Assembly: GCF_000582685.1 (NCBI RefSeq)
Contig: NZ_KK073768.1
Location: forward strand, 1,117,195-1,181,194
Source: [Scytonema hofmanni] UTEX 2349
Lineage (GTDB): Bacteria; Cyanobacteriota; Cyanobacteriia; Cyanobacteriales; Nostocaceae
Length of the DNA stretch: 64,000 bases
Reading direction: 5' to 3'
The notes under the pieces are model-generated. The model searched no databases. It had not been told where the DNA came from and was given only the letters and a program-made list of their open reading frames with translations. Shown one piece after another: positions 42,375-51,137 of the stretch. A program made the position numbers and the translations under genes. How positions within the stretch are numbered: position 1 is the first letter of the stretch; each line of letters begins with the position of its first letter.

Positions 42375-44024
42375 TTGAATGATGCTTCTGCTGCCCTATT
42401 GATTAATCAAGGGAGTGGCAATTCCGGCGATATCACCGTTAACGCTAGTGAGTCGTTAGAATTGCGGGGAGTTGGCACCGATAGTTTTCCACAAAGTATG
42501 TTGCGTGCTGATAACTTCAGCGATGGTGCTGGGGGTAATATAGTGGTTTCTGCTTCACAAGTATTTCTCCAGGATGGGGGATCTCTTCATGGATTCAATT
42601 TTGGTAAAGGCACAGGAAGTAATATCTTGATGAAAATAGGGGATTTGCTTCAAATTGTGGGACTATCACCGATTAGCGGATTTGCCAGTTCACTTAACAC
42701 TAGAACCAGCGGTTCTGGGAAAAGTGGTGATATTCGAGTAGTTACCAACAGATTGCAGATTTTAGATGGTGCTGTGATCGGCAATTCTAGCTTGGGAACT
42801 GGTAGAGGAGGCAATACCACGATTAATGCTTCTGAGTTCATCGAAGTCAGCGGAGAAAACCCACAAAACTTGGCTGATAGCGTAATAGTTGTCGGCACGT
42901 TCAGCCAAGCGAATGCAGGTAAATTAACTATTAACACCCCCAAACTGAGAGTGCGTGATGGAGCAGGCATAGTTGCCTCTACCGTAAATAGCGGAAACGG
43001 AGGGGATTTGCTCATCAATGCTTCAGATACCGTTGAAGTCAGTGGAGTGGGTAGTATTTCTGGTCTTCCTAGTCGGATTGGTGCTAGGGCAGAATTGCTT
43101 GCACCACCCATTCGGCAACTATTTGGATTACCAGATGCGATCGCAGGTAACATAGGTAAACTCGTTGTTAACACCCCACGCTTGCAGATTACAGATGGGG
43201 CGATTGTTGGTGTTGATCATCAAGGCATTGGCGATGCTGGAAAACTTGAAATTAATGCAGGTTCAATCCGGCTCAACAATGGTGGTAGCCTTACTGCCGC
43301 TACTTTTCAGGGTGAAGGCGGTAACATTTTTATCCAGGCAAATGACTTGATCGTGCGTCGTGGTAGTTCAATAGTTACTAATGCAGGTGGTATCGGCAAC
43401 GGTGGCAACATCACCATTAACTCTCCTATCATCGTCGGCTTAGAAAACAGCGATATTGTCGGTAACGCAGTCCAAGGTAATGGGGGCAACATTCAAATCA
43501 ACACCCAAGGCATATTCGGGCTAAAATACCGTAACGAACTCACTCCAGAAAATGACATTACTGCCAGTTCCGAATTTGGCGTAAACGGTACGGTAGATAT
43601 TAATAATTTTGGTGTTGACCACAACTCTGGTTTAGTTGAACTGCCCGTAAGCTTAACAGATTCATCTAAGCTTATTACTACAGGCTGTTCTGCAAATCAA
43701 GGCAGTAGTTTTGTGGCAACGGGACGGGGTGGGATACCGCAAAATCCAACGCAGCAAATTGGGAGCGATCGCACTTGGTCTGATATTCGCAATCTGACTG
43801 CATACCGTCAAACTGGCAATCTCACTGCCCAAATATCACCCTCCGGGTTCGTTACGCCATCTTTGTTGGAACAACAATATCGGTCTGCCTCACCATCTCC
43901 AGAGGTTTTTGTCCAAGCTACTTCCTGGCATCGTAACGCCGAAGGAAAAATCGAGTTATTTGCAGATAAATCTTCTGCTCAGGTGCAACAAACATTAACC
44001 TGTGCTGCTGTTAAGAGGAATTAA
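42375..44024 (+). CDS. TpsA-like protein, C-terminal part of the chimeric copy 4
   Basis: 549 residues from the first ATG, though the frame is open and coding-like from about 42183. It contains beta-helix repeats (SGDITVNASESLELRG, GGNIVVSAS, GGDLLINASDTVEV) and the standard TpsA tail (SSFVATGRGGIPQNPTQ, RTWSDIRNLTAYRQ, WHRNAEGKIEL). It has no signal peptide or TPS domain, so on its own it could not be secreted by TpsB. It is the other half of the broken gene starting at 40906 and is probably not functional unless joined by frameshifting. Confidence 0.7.
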   Translation: MNDASAALLINQGSGNSGDITVNASESLELRGVGTDSFPQSMLRADNFSDGAGGNIVVSASQVFLQDGGSLHGFNFGKGTGSNILMKIGDLLQIVGLSPISGFASSLNTRTSGSGKSGDIRVVTNRLQILDGAVIGNSSLGTGRGGNTTINASEFIEVSGENPQNLADSVIVVGTFSQANAGKLTINTPKLRVRDGAGIVASTVNSGNGGDLLINASDTVEVSGVGSISGLPSRIGARAELLAPPIRQLFGLPDAIAGNIGKLVVNTPRLQITDGAIVGVDHQGIGDAGKLEINAGSIRLNNGGSLTAATFQGEGGNIFIQANDLIVRRGSSIVTNAGGIGNGGNITINSPIIVGLENSDIVGNAVQGNGGNIQINTQGIFGLKYRNELTPENDITASSEFGVNGTVDINNFGVDHNSGLVELPVSLTDSSKLITTGCSANQGSSFVATGRGGIPQNPTQQIGSDRTWSDIRNLTAYRQTGNLTAQISPSGFVTPSLLEQQYRSASPSPEVFVQATSWHRNAEGKIELFADKSSAQVQQTLTCAAVKRN

Positions 44025-44029
44025 CTCTT

Positions 44030-44161
44030 CCATCTCCAGAAACTCTTGTCCAAGCTACTTCCTGGCATGGTAACGCCGAAGGAAAAATCGAGTTGGTTTC
44101 AGATAAATCTTTGCCTCAGGGGCAACGATCTTTAACCTTGCTGTCAAGGGGAGTTAATTAG
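44030..44161 (+). pseudogene. stray C-terminal tail of another TpsA gene
   Basis: An open frame with no start reads PSPETLVQATSWHGNAEGK, then IELVSDKSLPQ, ending at TAG. It repeats the last 40 or so codons of the TpsA genes directly after copy 4. It is a footprint of a further, deleted paralogue. Confidence 0.7.
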
Positions 44162-44313
44162 TTTTGGGCTAAGAAGCTAATTCCCCCAAGCGATCGCCGA
44201 TCCACTGATAGCTCGCATTATAAATTGGGAATTATAGATATAGTCATTTCCTCAAAATCGGTGTTGTGACTAATTTTGAAACAAACTACCCAATAATAAG
44301 TAATTAATGATTT

Positions 44314-46860
44314 ATGGCTTTTGGAATTAAACAAACTCGTTGGCTATATGTAAGCCTCAGTATTTTCAGTTTGTGTTTAGCATTTACCGTTACACCTGTA
44401 AAAGCATCTGCACCAGTAACAACACCAGTTCTCTCTTCTTCCCAACCAATCAACGGGCTAGAACAAGGACGAAAATTCTACCAATTGGGACGTTTTGCGG
44501 AAGCTGTTACGGCTTGGCAAACCGCATCACAACAGTATCATACTCAAGGCGATCGCATTAACGAAGCCCTAAGCTTAAGTTACCTATCGCTGGCACAACA
44601 AGAACTCAATCAGTGGGAAGCAGCCAAAAACTTGATCGACCAAAGTGTAAAAATTTTGCAAACGGCTAAACCCGCTGCCGATGCAATTATCTGGGCACAA
44701 GTACTGAATACCCAAGCAAATTTGCAACTTCATACAGGTAAAACCGAAACTGCCATCGAAAACTTGCAACAAGCCCAAAAATATTACGAGCAGGCTGGCG
44801 ATAAAATGGGGAGTCTGGGTAGTCAAATTAACCAGGCACAAGCTTTACAAAGTTTGGGATTTTATCGTCGCTCAAAACAGCAGTTGGAGACGCTAACGCA
44901 AAAATTGGCAGCAATGCCAGATTCGGAAGTTAAAGTGAGTGGATTGCGATCGCTTGGTTTAGCTCTGCACGCAATTGGCGATCGCAACAGCCAGCAAGTC
45001 TTAGAACAAAGTTTAGCCGCAGCGAATAAAATTCAAGCCAAAACCCAGTTAAGTTCTATCCTTTCCAGTCTAGGAAAAAATGCCTCAGATTTGCAAAACC
45101 CAGAAGCGGCATTAAATTACTTTGAAGATGCAGAAAAAGCCGCGACTAATCCAAATGAAGAATTGCAAGCGCGTTTAGCTCGGTTCAAATTGTTGGTCGA
45201 TTACGACAAACTTGAATATGCTATCCCACTCACACCTGTATTGCGACAACAATTGTCAGAACTACCACCCAGCCATAGTTCCCTTTATGCAGCAATTAAT
45301 TTTGTTGCTACCCTGAATAAATTAGAAAAACCCGACCAAGTTGTACCAAACAAAGACCTAGCGCAACTCATGGCAGTTACAGTTAAGTCTGCACAACAGA
45401 TTCAGGATGCTCCCGCAGAAGCATATGCACTATATCAGTGGGGGCAACTTTACCAACGCACTTCTCAGTGGTCAGAGGCAAAGGAATTAGCAGATAAATC
45501 CCTGAATATTGCCCGTCAACTCCAAGCTAATGATATCATTGCTCAATCGGCATGGCAGGTGGGAAAATTGTATCAGCAACAGGGTAATAGACCCGAAGCA
45601 ATTTCAGCTTATACCGAAGCAGTCAAGGCATTAAAGTCACTGCGCTCTGATTTGGTTGCTGTTAATCCCGATGTTCAATTTTCTTTCCGCGAAAGTGTGG
45701 AACCTGTTTACCGGGAACTCGTGGGTTTACTTCTTGATAAACAACCGAGTCAGACAGAACTTTTACAAGCTCGTGAATTGATTGAATCTCTACAAATCGC
45801 CGAACTCGATAACTTTTTCCGGGAAGCTTGTTTAGATAAAGCGCAGGAGATAGACAAAGTTGACCCCACAGCAGCAGTTATTTACCCGATTATTCTGCCC
45901 GATCGCTTGGCAACGATTGTCTCTCAAACCGGACAACCTCTGCGTTATTACGTAACGCACAAACTAAGAGCGGAAATTGAACAAACTCTCGATAATTTGC
46001 AGGTTGCCCTTAACCCTGTTTCCGATTCTAAAGACCAGAAGCGATTTAGCCAACAAATTTATGATTGGCTGATTCGTCCCCCAGAACAGGAACAAGCCTT
46101 TAAAGATACCAAAACATTAGTGTTTGTTTTGGATGGGAAGTTGCGGAACATTCCAATGGCAGCTTTGTATGACGGTAAGCAATATCTGATTGAGAAATAT
46201 GCAGTTGCCCTTTCACCAGGATTGCAACTGATGGCAGCTCAATCATTTCAGCAAAAGAGAATTAATGCGATCGTTGGTGGTATTAGTGAATCTCGCTCTG
46301 GTTTTGCTGCCTTACCTGCGGTGGAATCAGAAGTGAAGAAAATCTCCCAGACAGTATCATCCAAGCTCTTACTAAACCAGCAGTTTACTAGTAAAGCTTT
46401 GGGCGATCGCGTCAAATCTAGCGGTGCCGATGTTGTCCACCTTGCAACCCACGGACAGTTTAGTTCTCGTCTCGAAGATACCTACTTACTTACGTGGGAT
46501 GGACAAGTTAATGTAAAGGAATTGTCCGAACTCCTCAAAAATCGTAGTGGGGATTCATCGAAAGCGATCGAGTTATTGGTACTGAGTGCCTGCGATACTG
46601 CAACCGGAGACGATCGCGCTGTCTTGGGACTGGCTGGTTTAGCTGTCAAATCTGGTGCCCGTTCTACTCTTGCTACCCTCTGGTCGGTGAAAGATAAAGC
46701 TGCCGAAATGCTCATGACTGTCTTCTACGAACAACTACGACAACCCAAAATGACTAAAGCCGAAGCACTGCGGCAGGCACAAATAAACTTGATTCGCCAA
46801 ACTGATTTCCGCGACCCGTTCTTTTGGTCTGCCTTTGTTTTAGTTGGAAACTGGAATTAA
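44314..46860 (+). CDS. exported TPR-CHAT domain protein
   Basis: An 848-residue protein. A signal peptide covers about 1-32 (WLYVSLSIFSLCLAFTVTPVKA). TPR-like helices run from about 50 to 460, including GRKFYQLGRFAEAVTAWQTA and a clear repeat at about 365-440. The C-terminal CHAT domain covers about 560-848. CHAT domains are caspase-like cysteine proteases; the dyad is present as His713 (VVHLATHGQ) and Cys760 (LSACDT). Such proteins sit beside TpsA genes in many cyanobacteria. An exported protease could process secreted TpsA proteins, but this is inference. Confidence 0.92.
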   Translation: MAFGIKQTRWLYVSLSIFSLCLAFTVTPVKASAPVTTPVLSSSQPINGLEQGRKFYQLGRFAEAVTAWQTASQQYHTQGDRINEALSLSYLSLAQQELNQWEAAKNLIDQSVKILQTAKPAADAIIWAQVLNTQANLQLHTGKTETAIENLQQAQKYYEQAGDKMGSLGSQINQAQALQSLGFYRRSKQQLETLTQKLAAMPDSEVKVSGLRSLGLALHAIGDRNSQQVLEQSLAAANKIQAKTQLSSILSSLGKNASDLQNPEAALNYFEDAEKAATNPNEELQARLARFKLLVDYDKLEYAIPLTPVLRQQLSELPPSHSSLYAAINFVATLNKLEKPDQVVPNKDLAQLMAVTVKSAQQIQDAPAEAYALYQWGQLYQRTSQWSEAKELADKSLNIARQLQANDIIAQSAWQVGKLYQQQGNRPEAISAYTEAVKALKSLRSDLVAVNPDVQFSFRESVEPVYRELVGLLLDKQPSQTELLQARELIESLQIAELDNFFREACLDKAQEIDKVDPTAAVIYPIILPDRLATIVSQTGQPLRYYVTHKLRAEIEQTLDNLQVALNPVSDSKDQKRFSQQIYDWLIRPPEQEQAFKDTKTLVFVLDGKLRNIPMAALYDGKQYLIEKYAVALSPGLQLMAAQSFQQKRINAIVGGISESRSGFAALPAVESEVKKISQTVSSKLLLNQQFTSKALGDRVKSSGADVVHLATHGQFSSRLEDTYLLTWDGQVNVKELSELLKNRSGDSSKAIELLVLSACDTATGDDRAVLGLAGLAVKSGARSTLATLWSVKDKAAEMLMTVFYEQLRQPKMTKAEALRQAQINLIRQTDFRDPFFWSAFVLVGNWN

Positions 46861-47044
46861 CTACGCAATATTACTGATATAAATCTGAAAAAAAACGTAT
46901 TTTCTTTGTACAATTTCCCTCTAAATTCGTTTATAACAGCTAATGTACCCCCTATTTAGCTTGGGCTTAGAGTTAAAAATGACTTTTTAGTAAGTTACAT
47001 CAATGTATCTTAAATCACGACTTAACAACAATGAGTAAAACATC

Positions 47045-47965
47045 ATGAAACGCCGATATTTAATTAGTGCATTGAGTGCGATCGCTCTGGTCGCTAGCAG
47101 TGGCTGGAGTAGTGTTTACGCTGTGACATTTACGCCACCGGCGAAAAATAGCGCTCCCAGTCAAGCAACTGGAGGAGCTTCCCGTGGTACTTTCTTTACG
47201 CCGAAGAAAGGAAATGGTGCGCCCAGACAAGCAACTGGAGGGGCTTCCCGTGGTAATCTGTTTACCCCTGCCAAGAGTAACAGCGCTCCTCAACAGGCTA
47301 GTGGTGGGGCTTCCCGTGGTAATCTGTTTACCCCTGCCAAGGGTAGCAGCGCTCCTCAACAGGCTAGTGGTGGGGCTTCTCGCGTTAGGACTTACTACTT
47401 GAATCCTTCGGGAGTGGGGTCAACGGGTTCTGCAGCATTAATTGGACTCATGCCAGAAAGTTATTATGGGACAACACTATCTGAGCGTCCAACTATAATG
47501 GTGTATCTTCCTGCTTCTAATGCAGAAGAAGCTGTCTTCAGTATCAAGGATGAAGCTGGTAACATGCACCACCAGATGACTATTCCTGTTGCGAGAAAAT
47601 CTGGGGTAATTGCGGTCAAATTGCCGACAAATGCGATCGCTTTAACAGTTGGTAAAAACTATCAATGGTTCCTAGCACTGAAAGTAAATGGAAAACTTAG
47701 TCCAAGTACCCCTTACGTTGATGGTTGGATTCAACGCATCCAGCCCAACGCGGAATTGGTAACGGCTATGCAGCAACAAGATCCTCTCAAACAGGTAGAG
47801 GCTTTGGGTAAAAATGGTGTGTGGTATGACTGTGTGGCAACACTAGCTGCACTACATCTGAGCCAACCCAACAATCCAACTATCATCAAGCAATGGGAAG
47901 AACTTCTTTCCTCAGTTAGCTTGAAGGAGATTGTCACAGCCCCATTAGTGGCATCTGGAAACTAG
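47045..47965 (+). CDS. DUF928 exported protein with N-terminal repeats
   Basis: A 306-residue protein. A signal peptide covers about 1-26 (ALVASSGWSSVYA). Four 22-residue repeats follow (core FTPAK..SAPQQASGGASRG) at about 28-112, then the DUF928 domain (about 113-300) with LIGLMPESYYGTTLSERPTI, VYLPAS and NYQWFLAL. DUF928 proteins are known almost only from cyanobacteria and often lie next to CHAT and TpsA genes; their role is not known. The repeats are near-identical in DNA and so recent. It lies 184 bases after the CHAT gene. Confidence 0.88.
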   Translation: MKRRYLISALSAIALVASSGWSSVYAVTFTPPAKNSAPSQATGGASRGTFFTPKKGNGAPRQATGGASRGNLFTPAKSNSAPQQASGGASRGNLFTPAKGSSAPQQASGGASRVRTYYLNPSGVGSTGSAALIGLMPESYYGTTLSERPTIMVYLPASNAEEAVFSIKDEAGNMHHQMTIPVARKSGVIAVKLPTNAIALTVGKNYQWFLALKVNGKLSPSTPYVDGWIQRIQPNAELVTAMQQQDPLKQVEALGKNGVWYDCVATLAALHLSQPNNPTIIKQWEELLSSVSLKEIVTAPLVASGN

Positions 47966-48344
47966 CGCTAACACAGTTCATGAAGAGGGGTAAAGGGGAA
48001 AGGGGAAGGGTTCAGAAGGCACTTATGCTGGAGGCAGAAGGCAGAAGGCAACCCACCCTTACTCATAGTGGGATTGAAACAAGGACGTTTTATACCGTCC
48101 GTGCAAGCCATCTTGAGTATAATTATTTGTTTCAACTGGGCTTTAAACCCACAAAGTAAGTTTTAATTGATACTCCTAACATAAGTGCCTTCTGCCCTCG
48201 AACTTCTGCCTTTCTTGTAAAGGGGGGAAGAAATTGGACTCTTGTATTGCGACCCCACCCATTTATGAAGAGGGGTAAAGGGGAAGAAATTGGATGGGGT
48301 TTTTTTCCTTTCCCCCTTCCCGATCAATAAATTAATTGCATGGT
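47966..48344. other. repeat-filled spacer before the CHASE2 kinase
   Basis: 380 bases with 211-bp repeat copy B, GA-rich short repeats (GAAGAGGGGTAAAGGGG at about 47981 and 48267) and a pyrimidine tract just before the kinase start. No gene was seen. Confidence 0.6.
48011..48221 (-). repeat. 211-bp repeat, copy B (inverted relative to copy A)
   Basis: The exact reverse complement of 28995-29205 by eye over 211 bases. It lies between the DUF928 gene and the CHASE2 kinase gene. Confidence 0.85.
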
Positions 48345-51137
48345 ATGTGGCAGAAATTTCGAGCTTTTATCCAACATAGTCGCAGCATTTTGATTATTAC
48401 TCCCAGTGTTGCTTTAACAGTAATTGTTGGGCAGTCTTTGGGACTTTTTAATTTGCCTGAGTGGAAACTCCGTGATGAATGGGTGCGACTGCGATCGCAA
48501 CAACAACTAGCTGACGAAATCGTGATCGTCACTATCGACGAACAAGATATCCAATCAGTGGGAAAATGGCCCGTTCCAGATTGGTCGCTAGCACAATTAC
48601 TGGAAAAAATCAGAGCGCAAAAACCCCGTGCTATTGGTTTAGACCTCTATCGAGATTTGCCAGAAGGAGCTGGTCACGAGCAACTTGTGCAAATTTTCCG
48701 CACAACTCCCAATTTGATTGGAGTGGAAAAAATCATTGGTGAGCGGGTAAATCCTCCACCGGAATTGAAAAAAAATGACCAAGTGGGACTAGCTGATTTG
48801 GTTTTAGATGGCGATCGCCATGTGCGTCGTGCCTTACTCACAGCTGAGGATGTAAAAGAAAAGGGTGCAATTAAAGCGGGACTGGGAACTGCTGTTGCAC
48901 TCAAGTATCTTGAAGCGGAAAAAATAACATTAGAATCTGTTGATGAAAAGCAGCAAAAATTCCAATTGGGCAAAGCAATTTATCAACCACTGAAAAATCA
49001 AGAAGCTGGTTATACTGACGCGGATATTGGGGGTTATCAAATTCTGCTCAATTGGCATGGTTCGGAAACTGCATTTCGTCAAGTTTCCATGCGTGATGTG
49101 TTAGCGGGAAAAATTCCGGCAGAGTTGATGCGCGATCGCATGGTATTTATTGGCTCAACTGCTGCTAGTACCAATGATTTTTTTAGCACACCATTCAGTT
49201 CCTCTTTGGTTTCTGCCCAAAAACCGACTCCTGGTGTCGTTATTCATGCCAATATTGCTCTCCAACTAGTGCAGGGGGCAAAAACAGCAAAAACCAACAT
49301 CCACGGCTTTTCTGGGGCTTTTCTGTCTTTCTGGATTTTTTTATGGTCAGCAATTGGTTCTACAGGCAGTTGGTATTTAGCTAGTATGCCGAACAAACGA
49401 CAGATTCCGGGTGGTAGAATTCTCTGGACAACTGTAGGTTTGAGTGCGGCATTGATGGGAAGTGCCTACGGGATGTTTTTGGCTGGTGTGCTGATTCCGA
49501 TAACACCTGCCTTAGCTGCATTTATTAGTAGTGCGATCGCGTCAACAAATGCTTATAAACAGCAGAAGTTAGAAGAAGCTAATCAGCAATTGGAAATAAC
49601 CAACGAACTGCTATTAGATTACTCCAAAACCCTCGAAACAAAGGTGGAAGAACGAACTCACGAATTCCTAGAAGCAAAACAAGCAGCTGATTCTGCAAAC
49701 CAAGCAAAAAGCGAGTTTCTTGCTAATATGAGTCATGAATTACGTACACCCCTGAATGGTATTTTGGGTTTTGCTCAATTGTTGGAAGCATCGCCAAATT
49801 TGACGGAGAAAAACCGGGAAGGAGTTAGCATTATCTATCAATGCGGTTCGCACTTGTTGACATTAATTAATGATATTCTCGATTTGTCAAAAATTGAAGC
49901 TCGCAAACTAGAATTAGTTATTAGTAGTCTCAATTTATCTAGTTTATTGCATGGAGTGACGGAAATTTGCGGTATTCGAGCCGACCAGAAAGGGATTAGC
50001 TTTAATGTTTTAATTAGCGATCGCTTACCACAGACAATTGAAGCTGATGAAAAGCGATTGCGACAAGTGTTAATAAATTTGCTGGGCAATGCGATTAAAT
50101 TTACAGATAATGGTGGTGTCACTTTTAAAGTTGAGCTACTAGAAAATAACCAACAATCGGCTGAATCTTCACTTGCTAAAATTCGCTTCCAAATAGAAGA
50201 TACAGGTGTCGGGATGTCACCTGACCATATCGAAAAAATCTTTTTGCCTTTTGAGCAAGTAGGTGAGCTTGGGCAGCGTTCTGAAGGTACTGGTTTGGGA
50301 TTGACCATTAGCCAAAGAATTGCAGGATTGATGGGCAGTCAAATTCAGGTAAAAAGTTTTCCAGGTGAAGGAAGCGTTTTTTGGCTGGATGTAACAGTGC
50401 CAGCATTGCTTTCCCATGATTGGCATTTAGAAGAAAGGGTTTCAAAGCAAGAACAAATCATCGGACTTCAAGGTAAAGCACCTAATATTATCGTTGTCGA
50501 TGATGATGCTAATCACCGTTTAATTTTAACCAGTTTGCTACAAGAACTTGGCTGTTGCGTTCAAGAAGCCAGCGATGGAAAACAGGGGTTACAATTAATA
50601 AGTGAAAGTAGACCGGATCTGATTTTACTTGATTTAGCCATGCCCAACATGGATGGTTTTGAATTCATGGTTTACCTGCAAGAAAATCCCCAAACCAGTA
50701 ATATTCCCATTATTGTTTCTAGTGCTAACGTATTCGAGGAAAATCGTCAGCAAAGTTTACAAGCAGGAGCAGCCGCATTTATACCAAAACCCCTCCAGAG
50801 AGATGAACTGCTGAATGCATTGCGTTCTGCCTTCGAGGCAGGAGCGAAGCTATCGCTGCCAAAAATTGATTGGATTTATGCAGGATCTACTAGGCAATCT
50901 ATACTTGCTGCCAATAATGAATTAGTGTTGCCATCTCAGGAAGTTTTGCAACAATTGTATCACCTAGCAATGATGGGAGATATATCAGCGATCGAAGAAA
51001 TGTTAAAACAGCAAGTGGAGCAAAACAACCAACTAGTTCCCTTTACCACTGAGTTAACTAAACTTACTGCCAGCTTTCAAACTGCAAAAATACGAAAATT
51101 TATTAAATCCTTAGTCACTGAGGAAACACTGAAATGA
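48345..51137 (+). CDS. CHASE2 hybrid histidine kinase
   Basis: A 930-residue membrane sensor. An N-terminal anchor covers about 15-33. An extracytoplasmic CHASE2 domain covers about 40-310 (DEIVIVTIDEQDIQSVGKWPVP, RDRMVFIGSTAAS). Three membrane helices lie at about 325-420, then a coiled coil. HisKA has His464 in MSHELRTPLNG. The HATPase region has LINLLGNAIKFTDNG, GVGMSP and GTGLGL. A receiver has Asp763 in LILLDLAMPNMDG. A helical C-terminal domain follows. The ATG at 48345 was chosen over an in-frame TTG. It overlaps the next gene by four bases (ATGA). Confidence 0.93.
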   Translation: MWQKFRAFIQHSRSILIITPSVALTVIVGQSLGLFNLPEWKLRDEWVRLRSQQQLADEIVIVTIDEQDIQSVGKWPVPDWSLAQLLEKIRAQKPRAIGLDLYRDLPEGAGHEQLVQIFRTTPNLIGVEKIIGERVNPPPELKKNDQVGLADLVLDGDRHVRRALLTAEDVKEKGAIKAGLGTAVALKYLEAEKITLESVDEKQQKFQLGKAIYQPLKNQEAGYTDADIGGYQILLNWHGSETAFRQVSMRDVLAGKIPAELMRDRMVFIGSTAASTNDFFSTPFSSSLVSAQKPTPGVVIHANIALQLVQGAKTAKTNIHGFSGAFLSFWIFLWSAIGSTGSWYLASMPNKRQIPGGRILWTTVGLSAALMGSAYGMFLAGVLIPITPALAAFISSAIASTNAYKQQKLEEANQQLEITNELLLDYSKTLETKVEERTHEFLEAKQAADSANQAKSEFLANMSHELRTPLNGILGFAQLLEASPNLTEKNREGVSIIYQCGSHLLTLINDILDLSKIEARKLELVISSLNLSSLLHGVTEICGIRADQKGISFNVLISDRLPQTIEADEKRLRQVLINLLGNAIKFTDNGGVTFKVELLENNQQSAESSLAKIRFQIEDTGVGMSPDHIEKIFLPFEQVGELGQRSEGTGLGLTISQRIAGLMGSQIQVKSFPGEGSVFWLDVTVPALLSHDWHLEERVSKQEQIIGLQGKAPNIIVVDDDANHRLILTSLLQELGCCVQEASDGKQGLQLISESRPDLILLDLAMPNMDGFEFMVYLQENPQTSNIPIIVSSANVFEENRQQSLQAGAAAFIPKPLQRDELLNALRSAFEAGAKLSLPKIDWIYAGSTRQSILAANNELVLPSQEVLQQLYHLAMMGDISAIEEMLKQQVEQNNQLVPFTTELTKLTASFQTAKIRKFIKSLVTEETLK

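Noticed and set aside
33565..44024. Many antisense frames of 60-170 codons across the TpsA genes
   Set aside because: They are shadows of repetitive Gly/Asn/Ser-rich coding DNA with few stops on the other strand.
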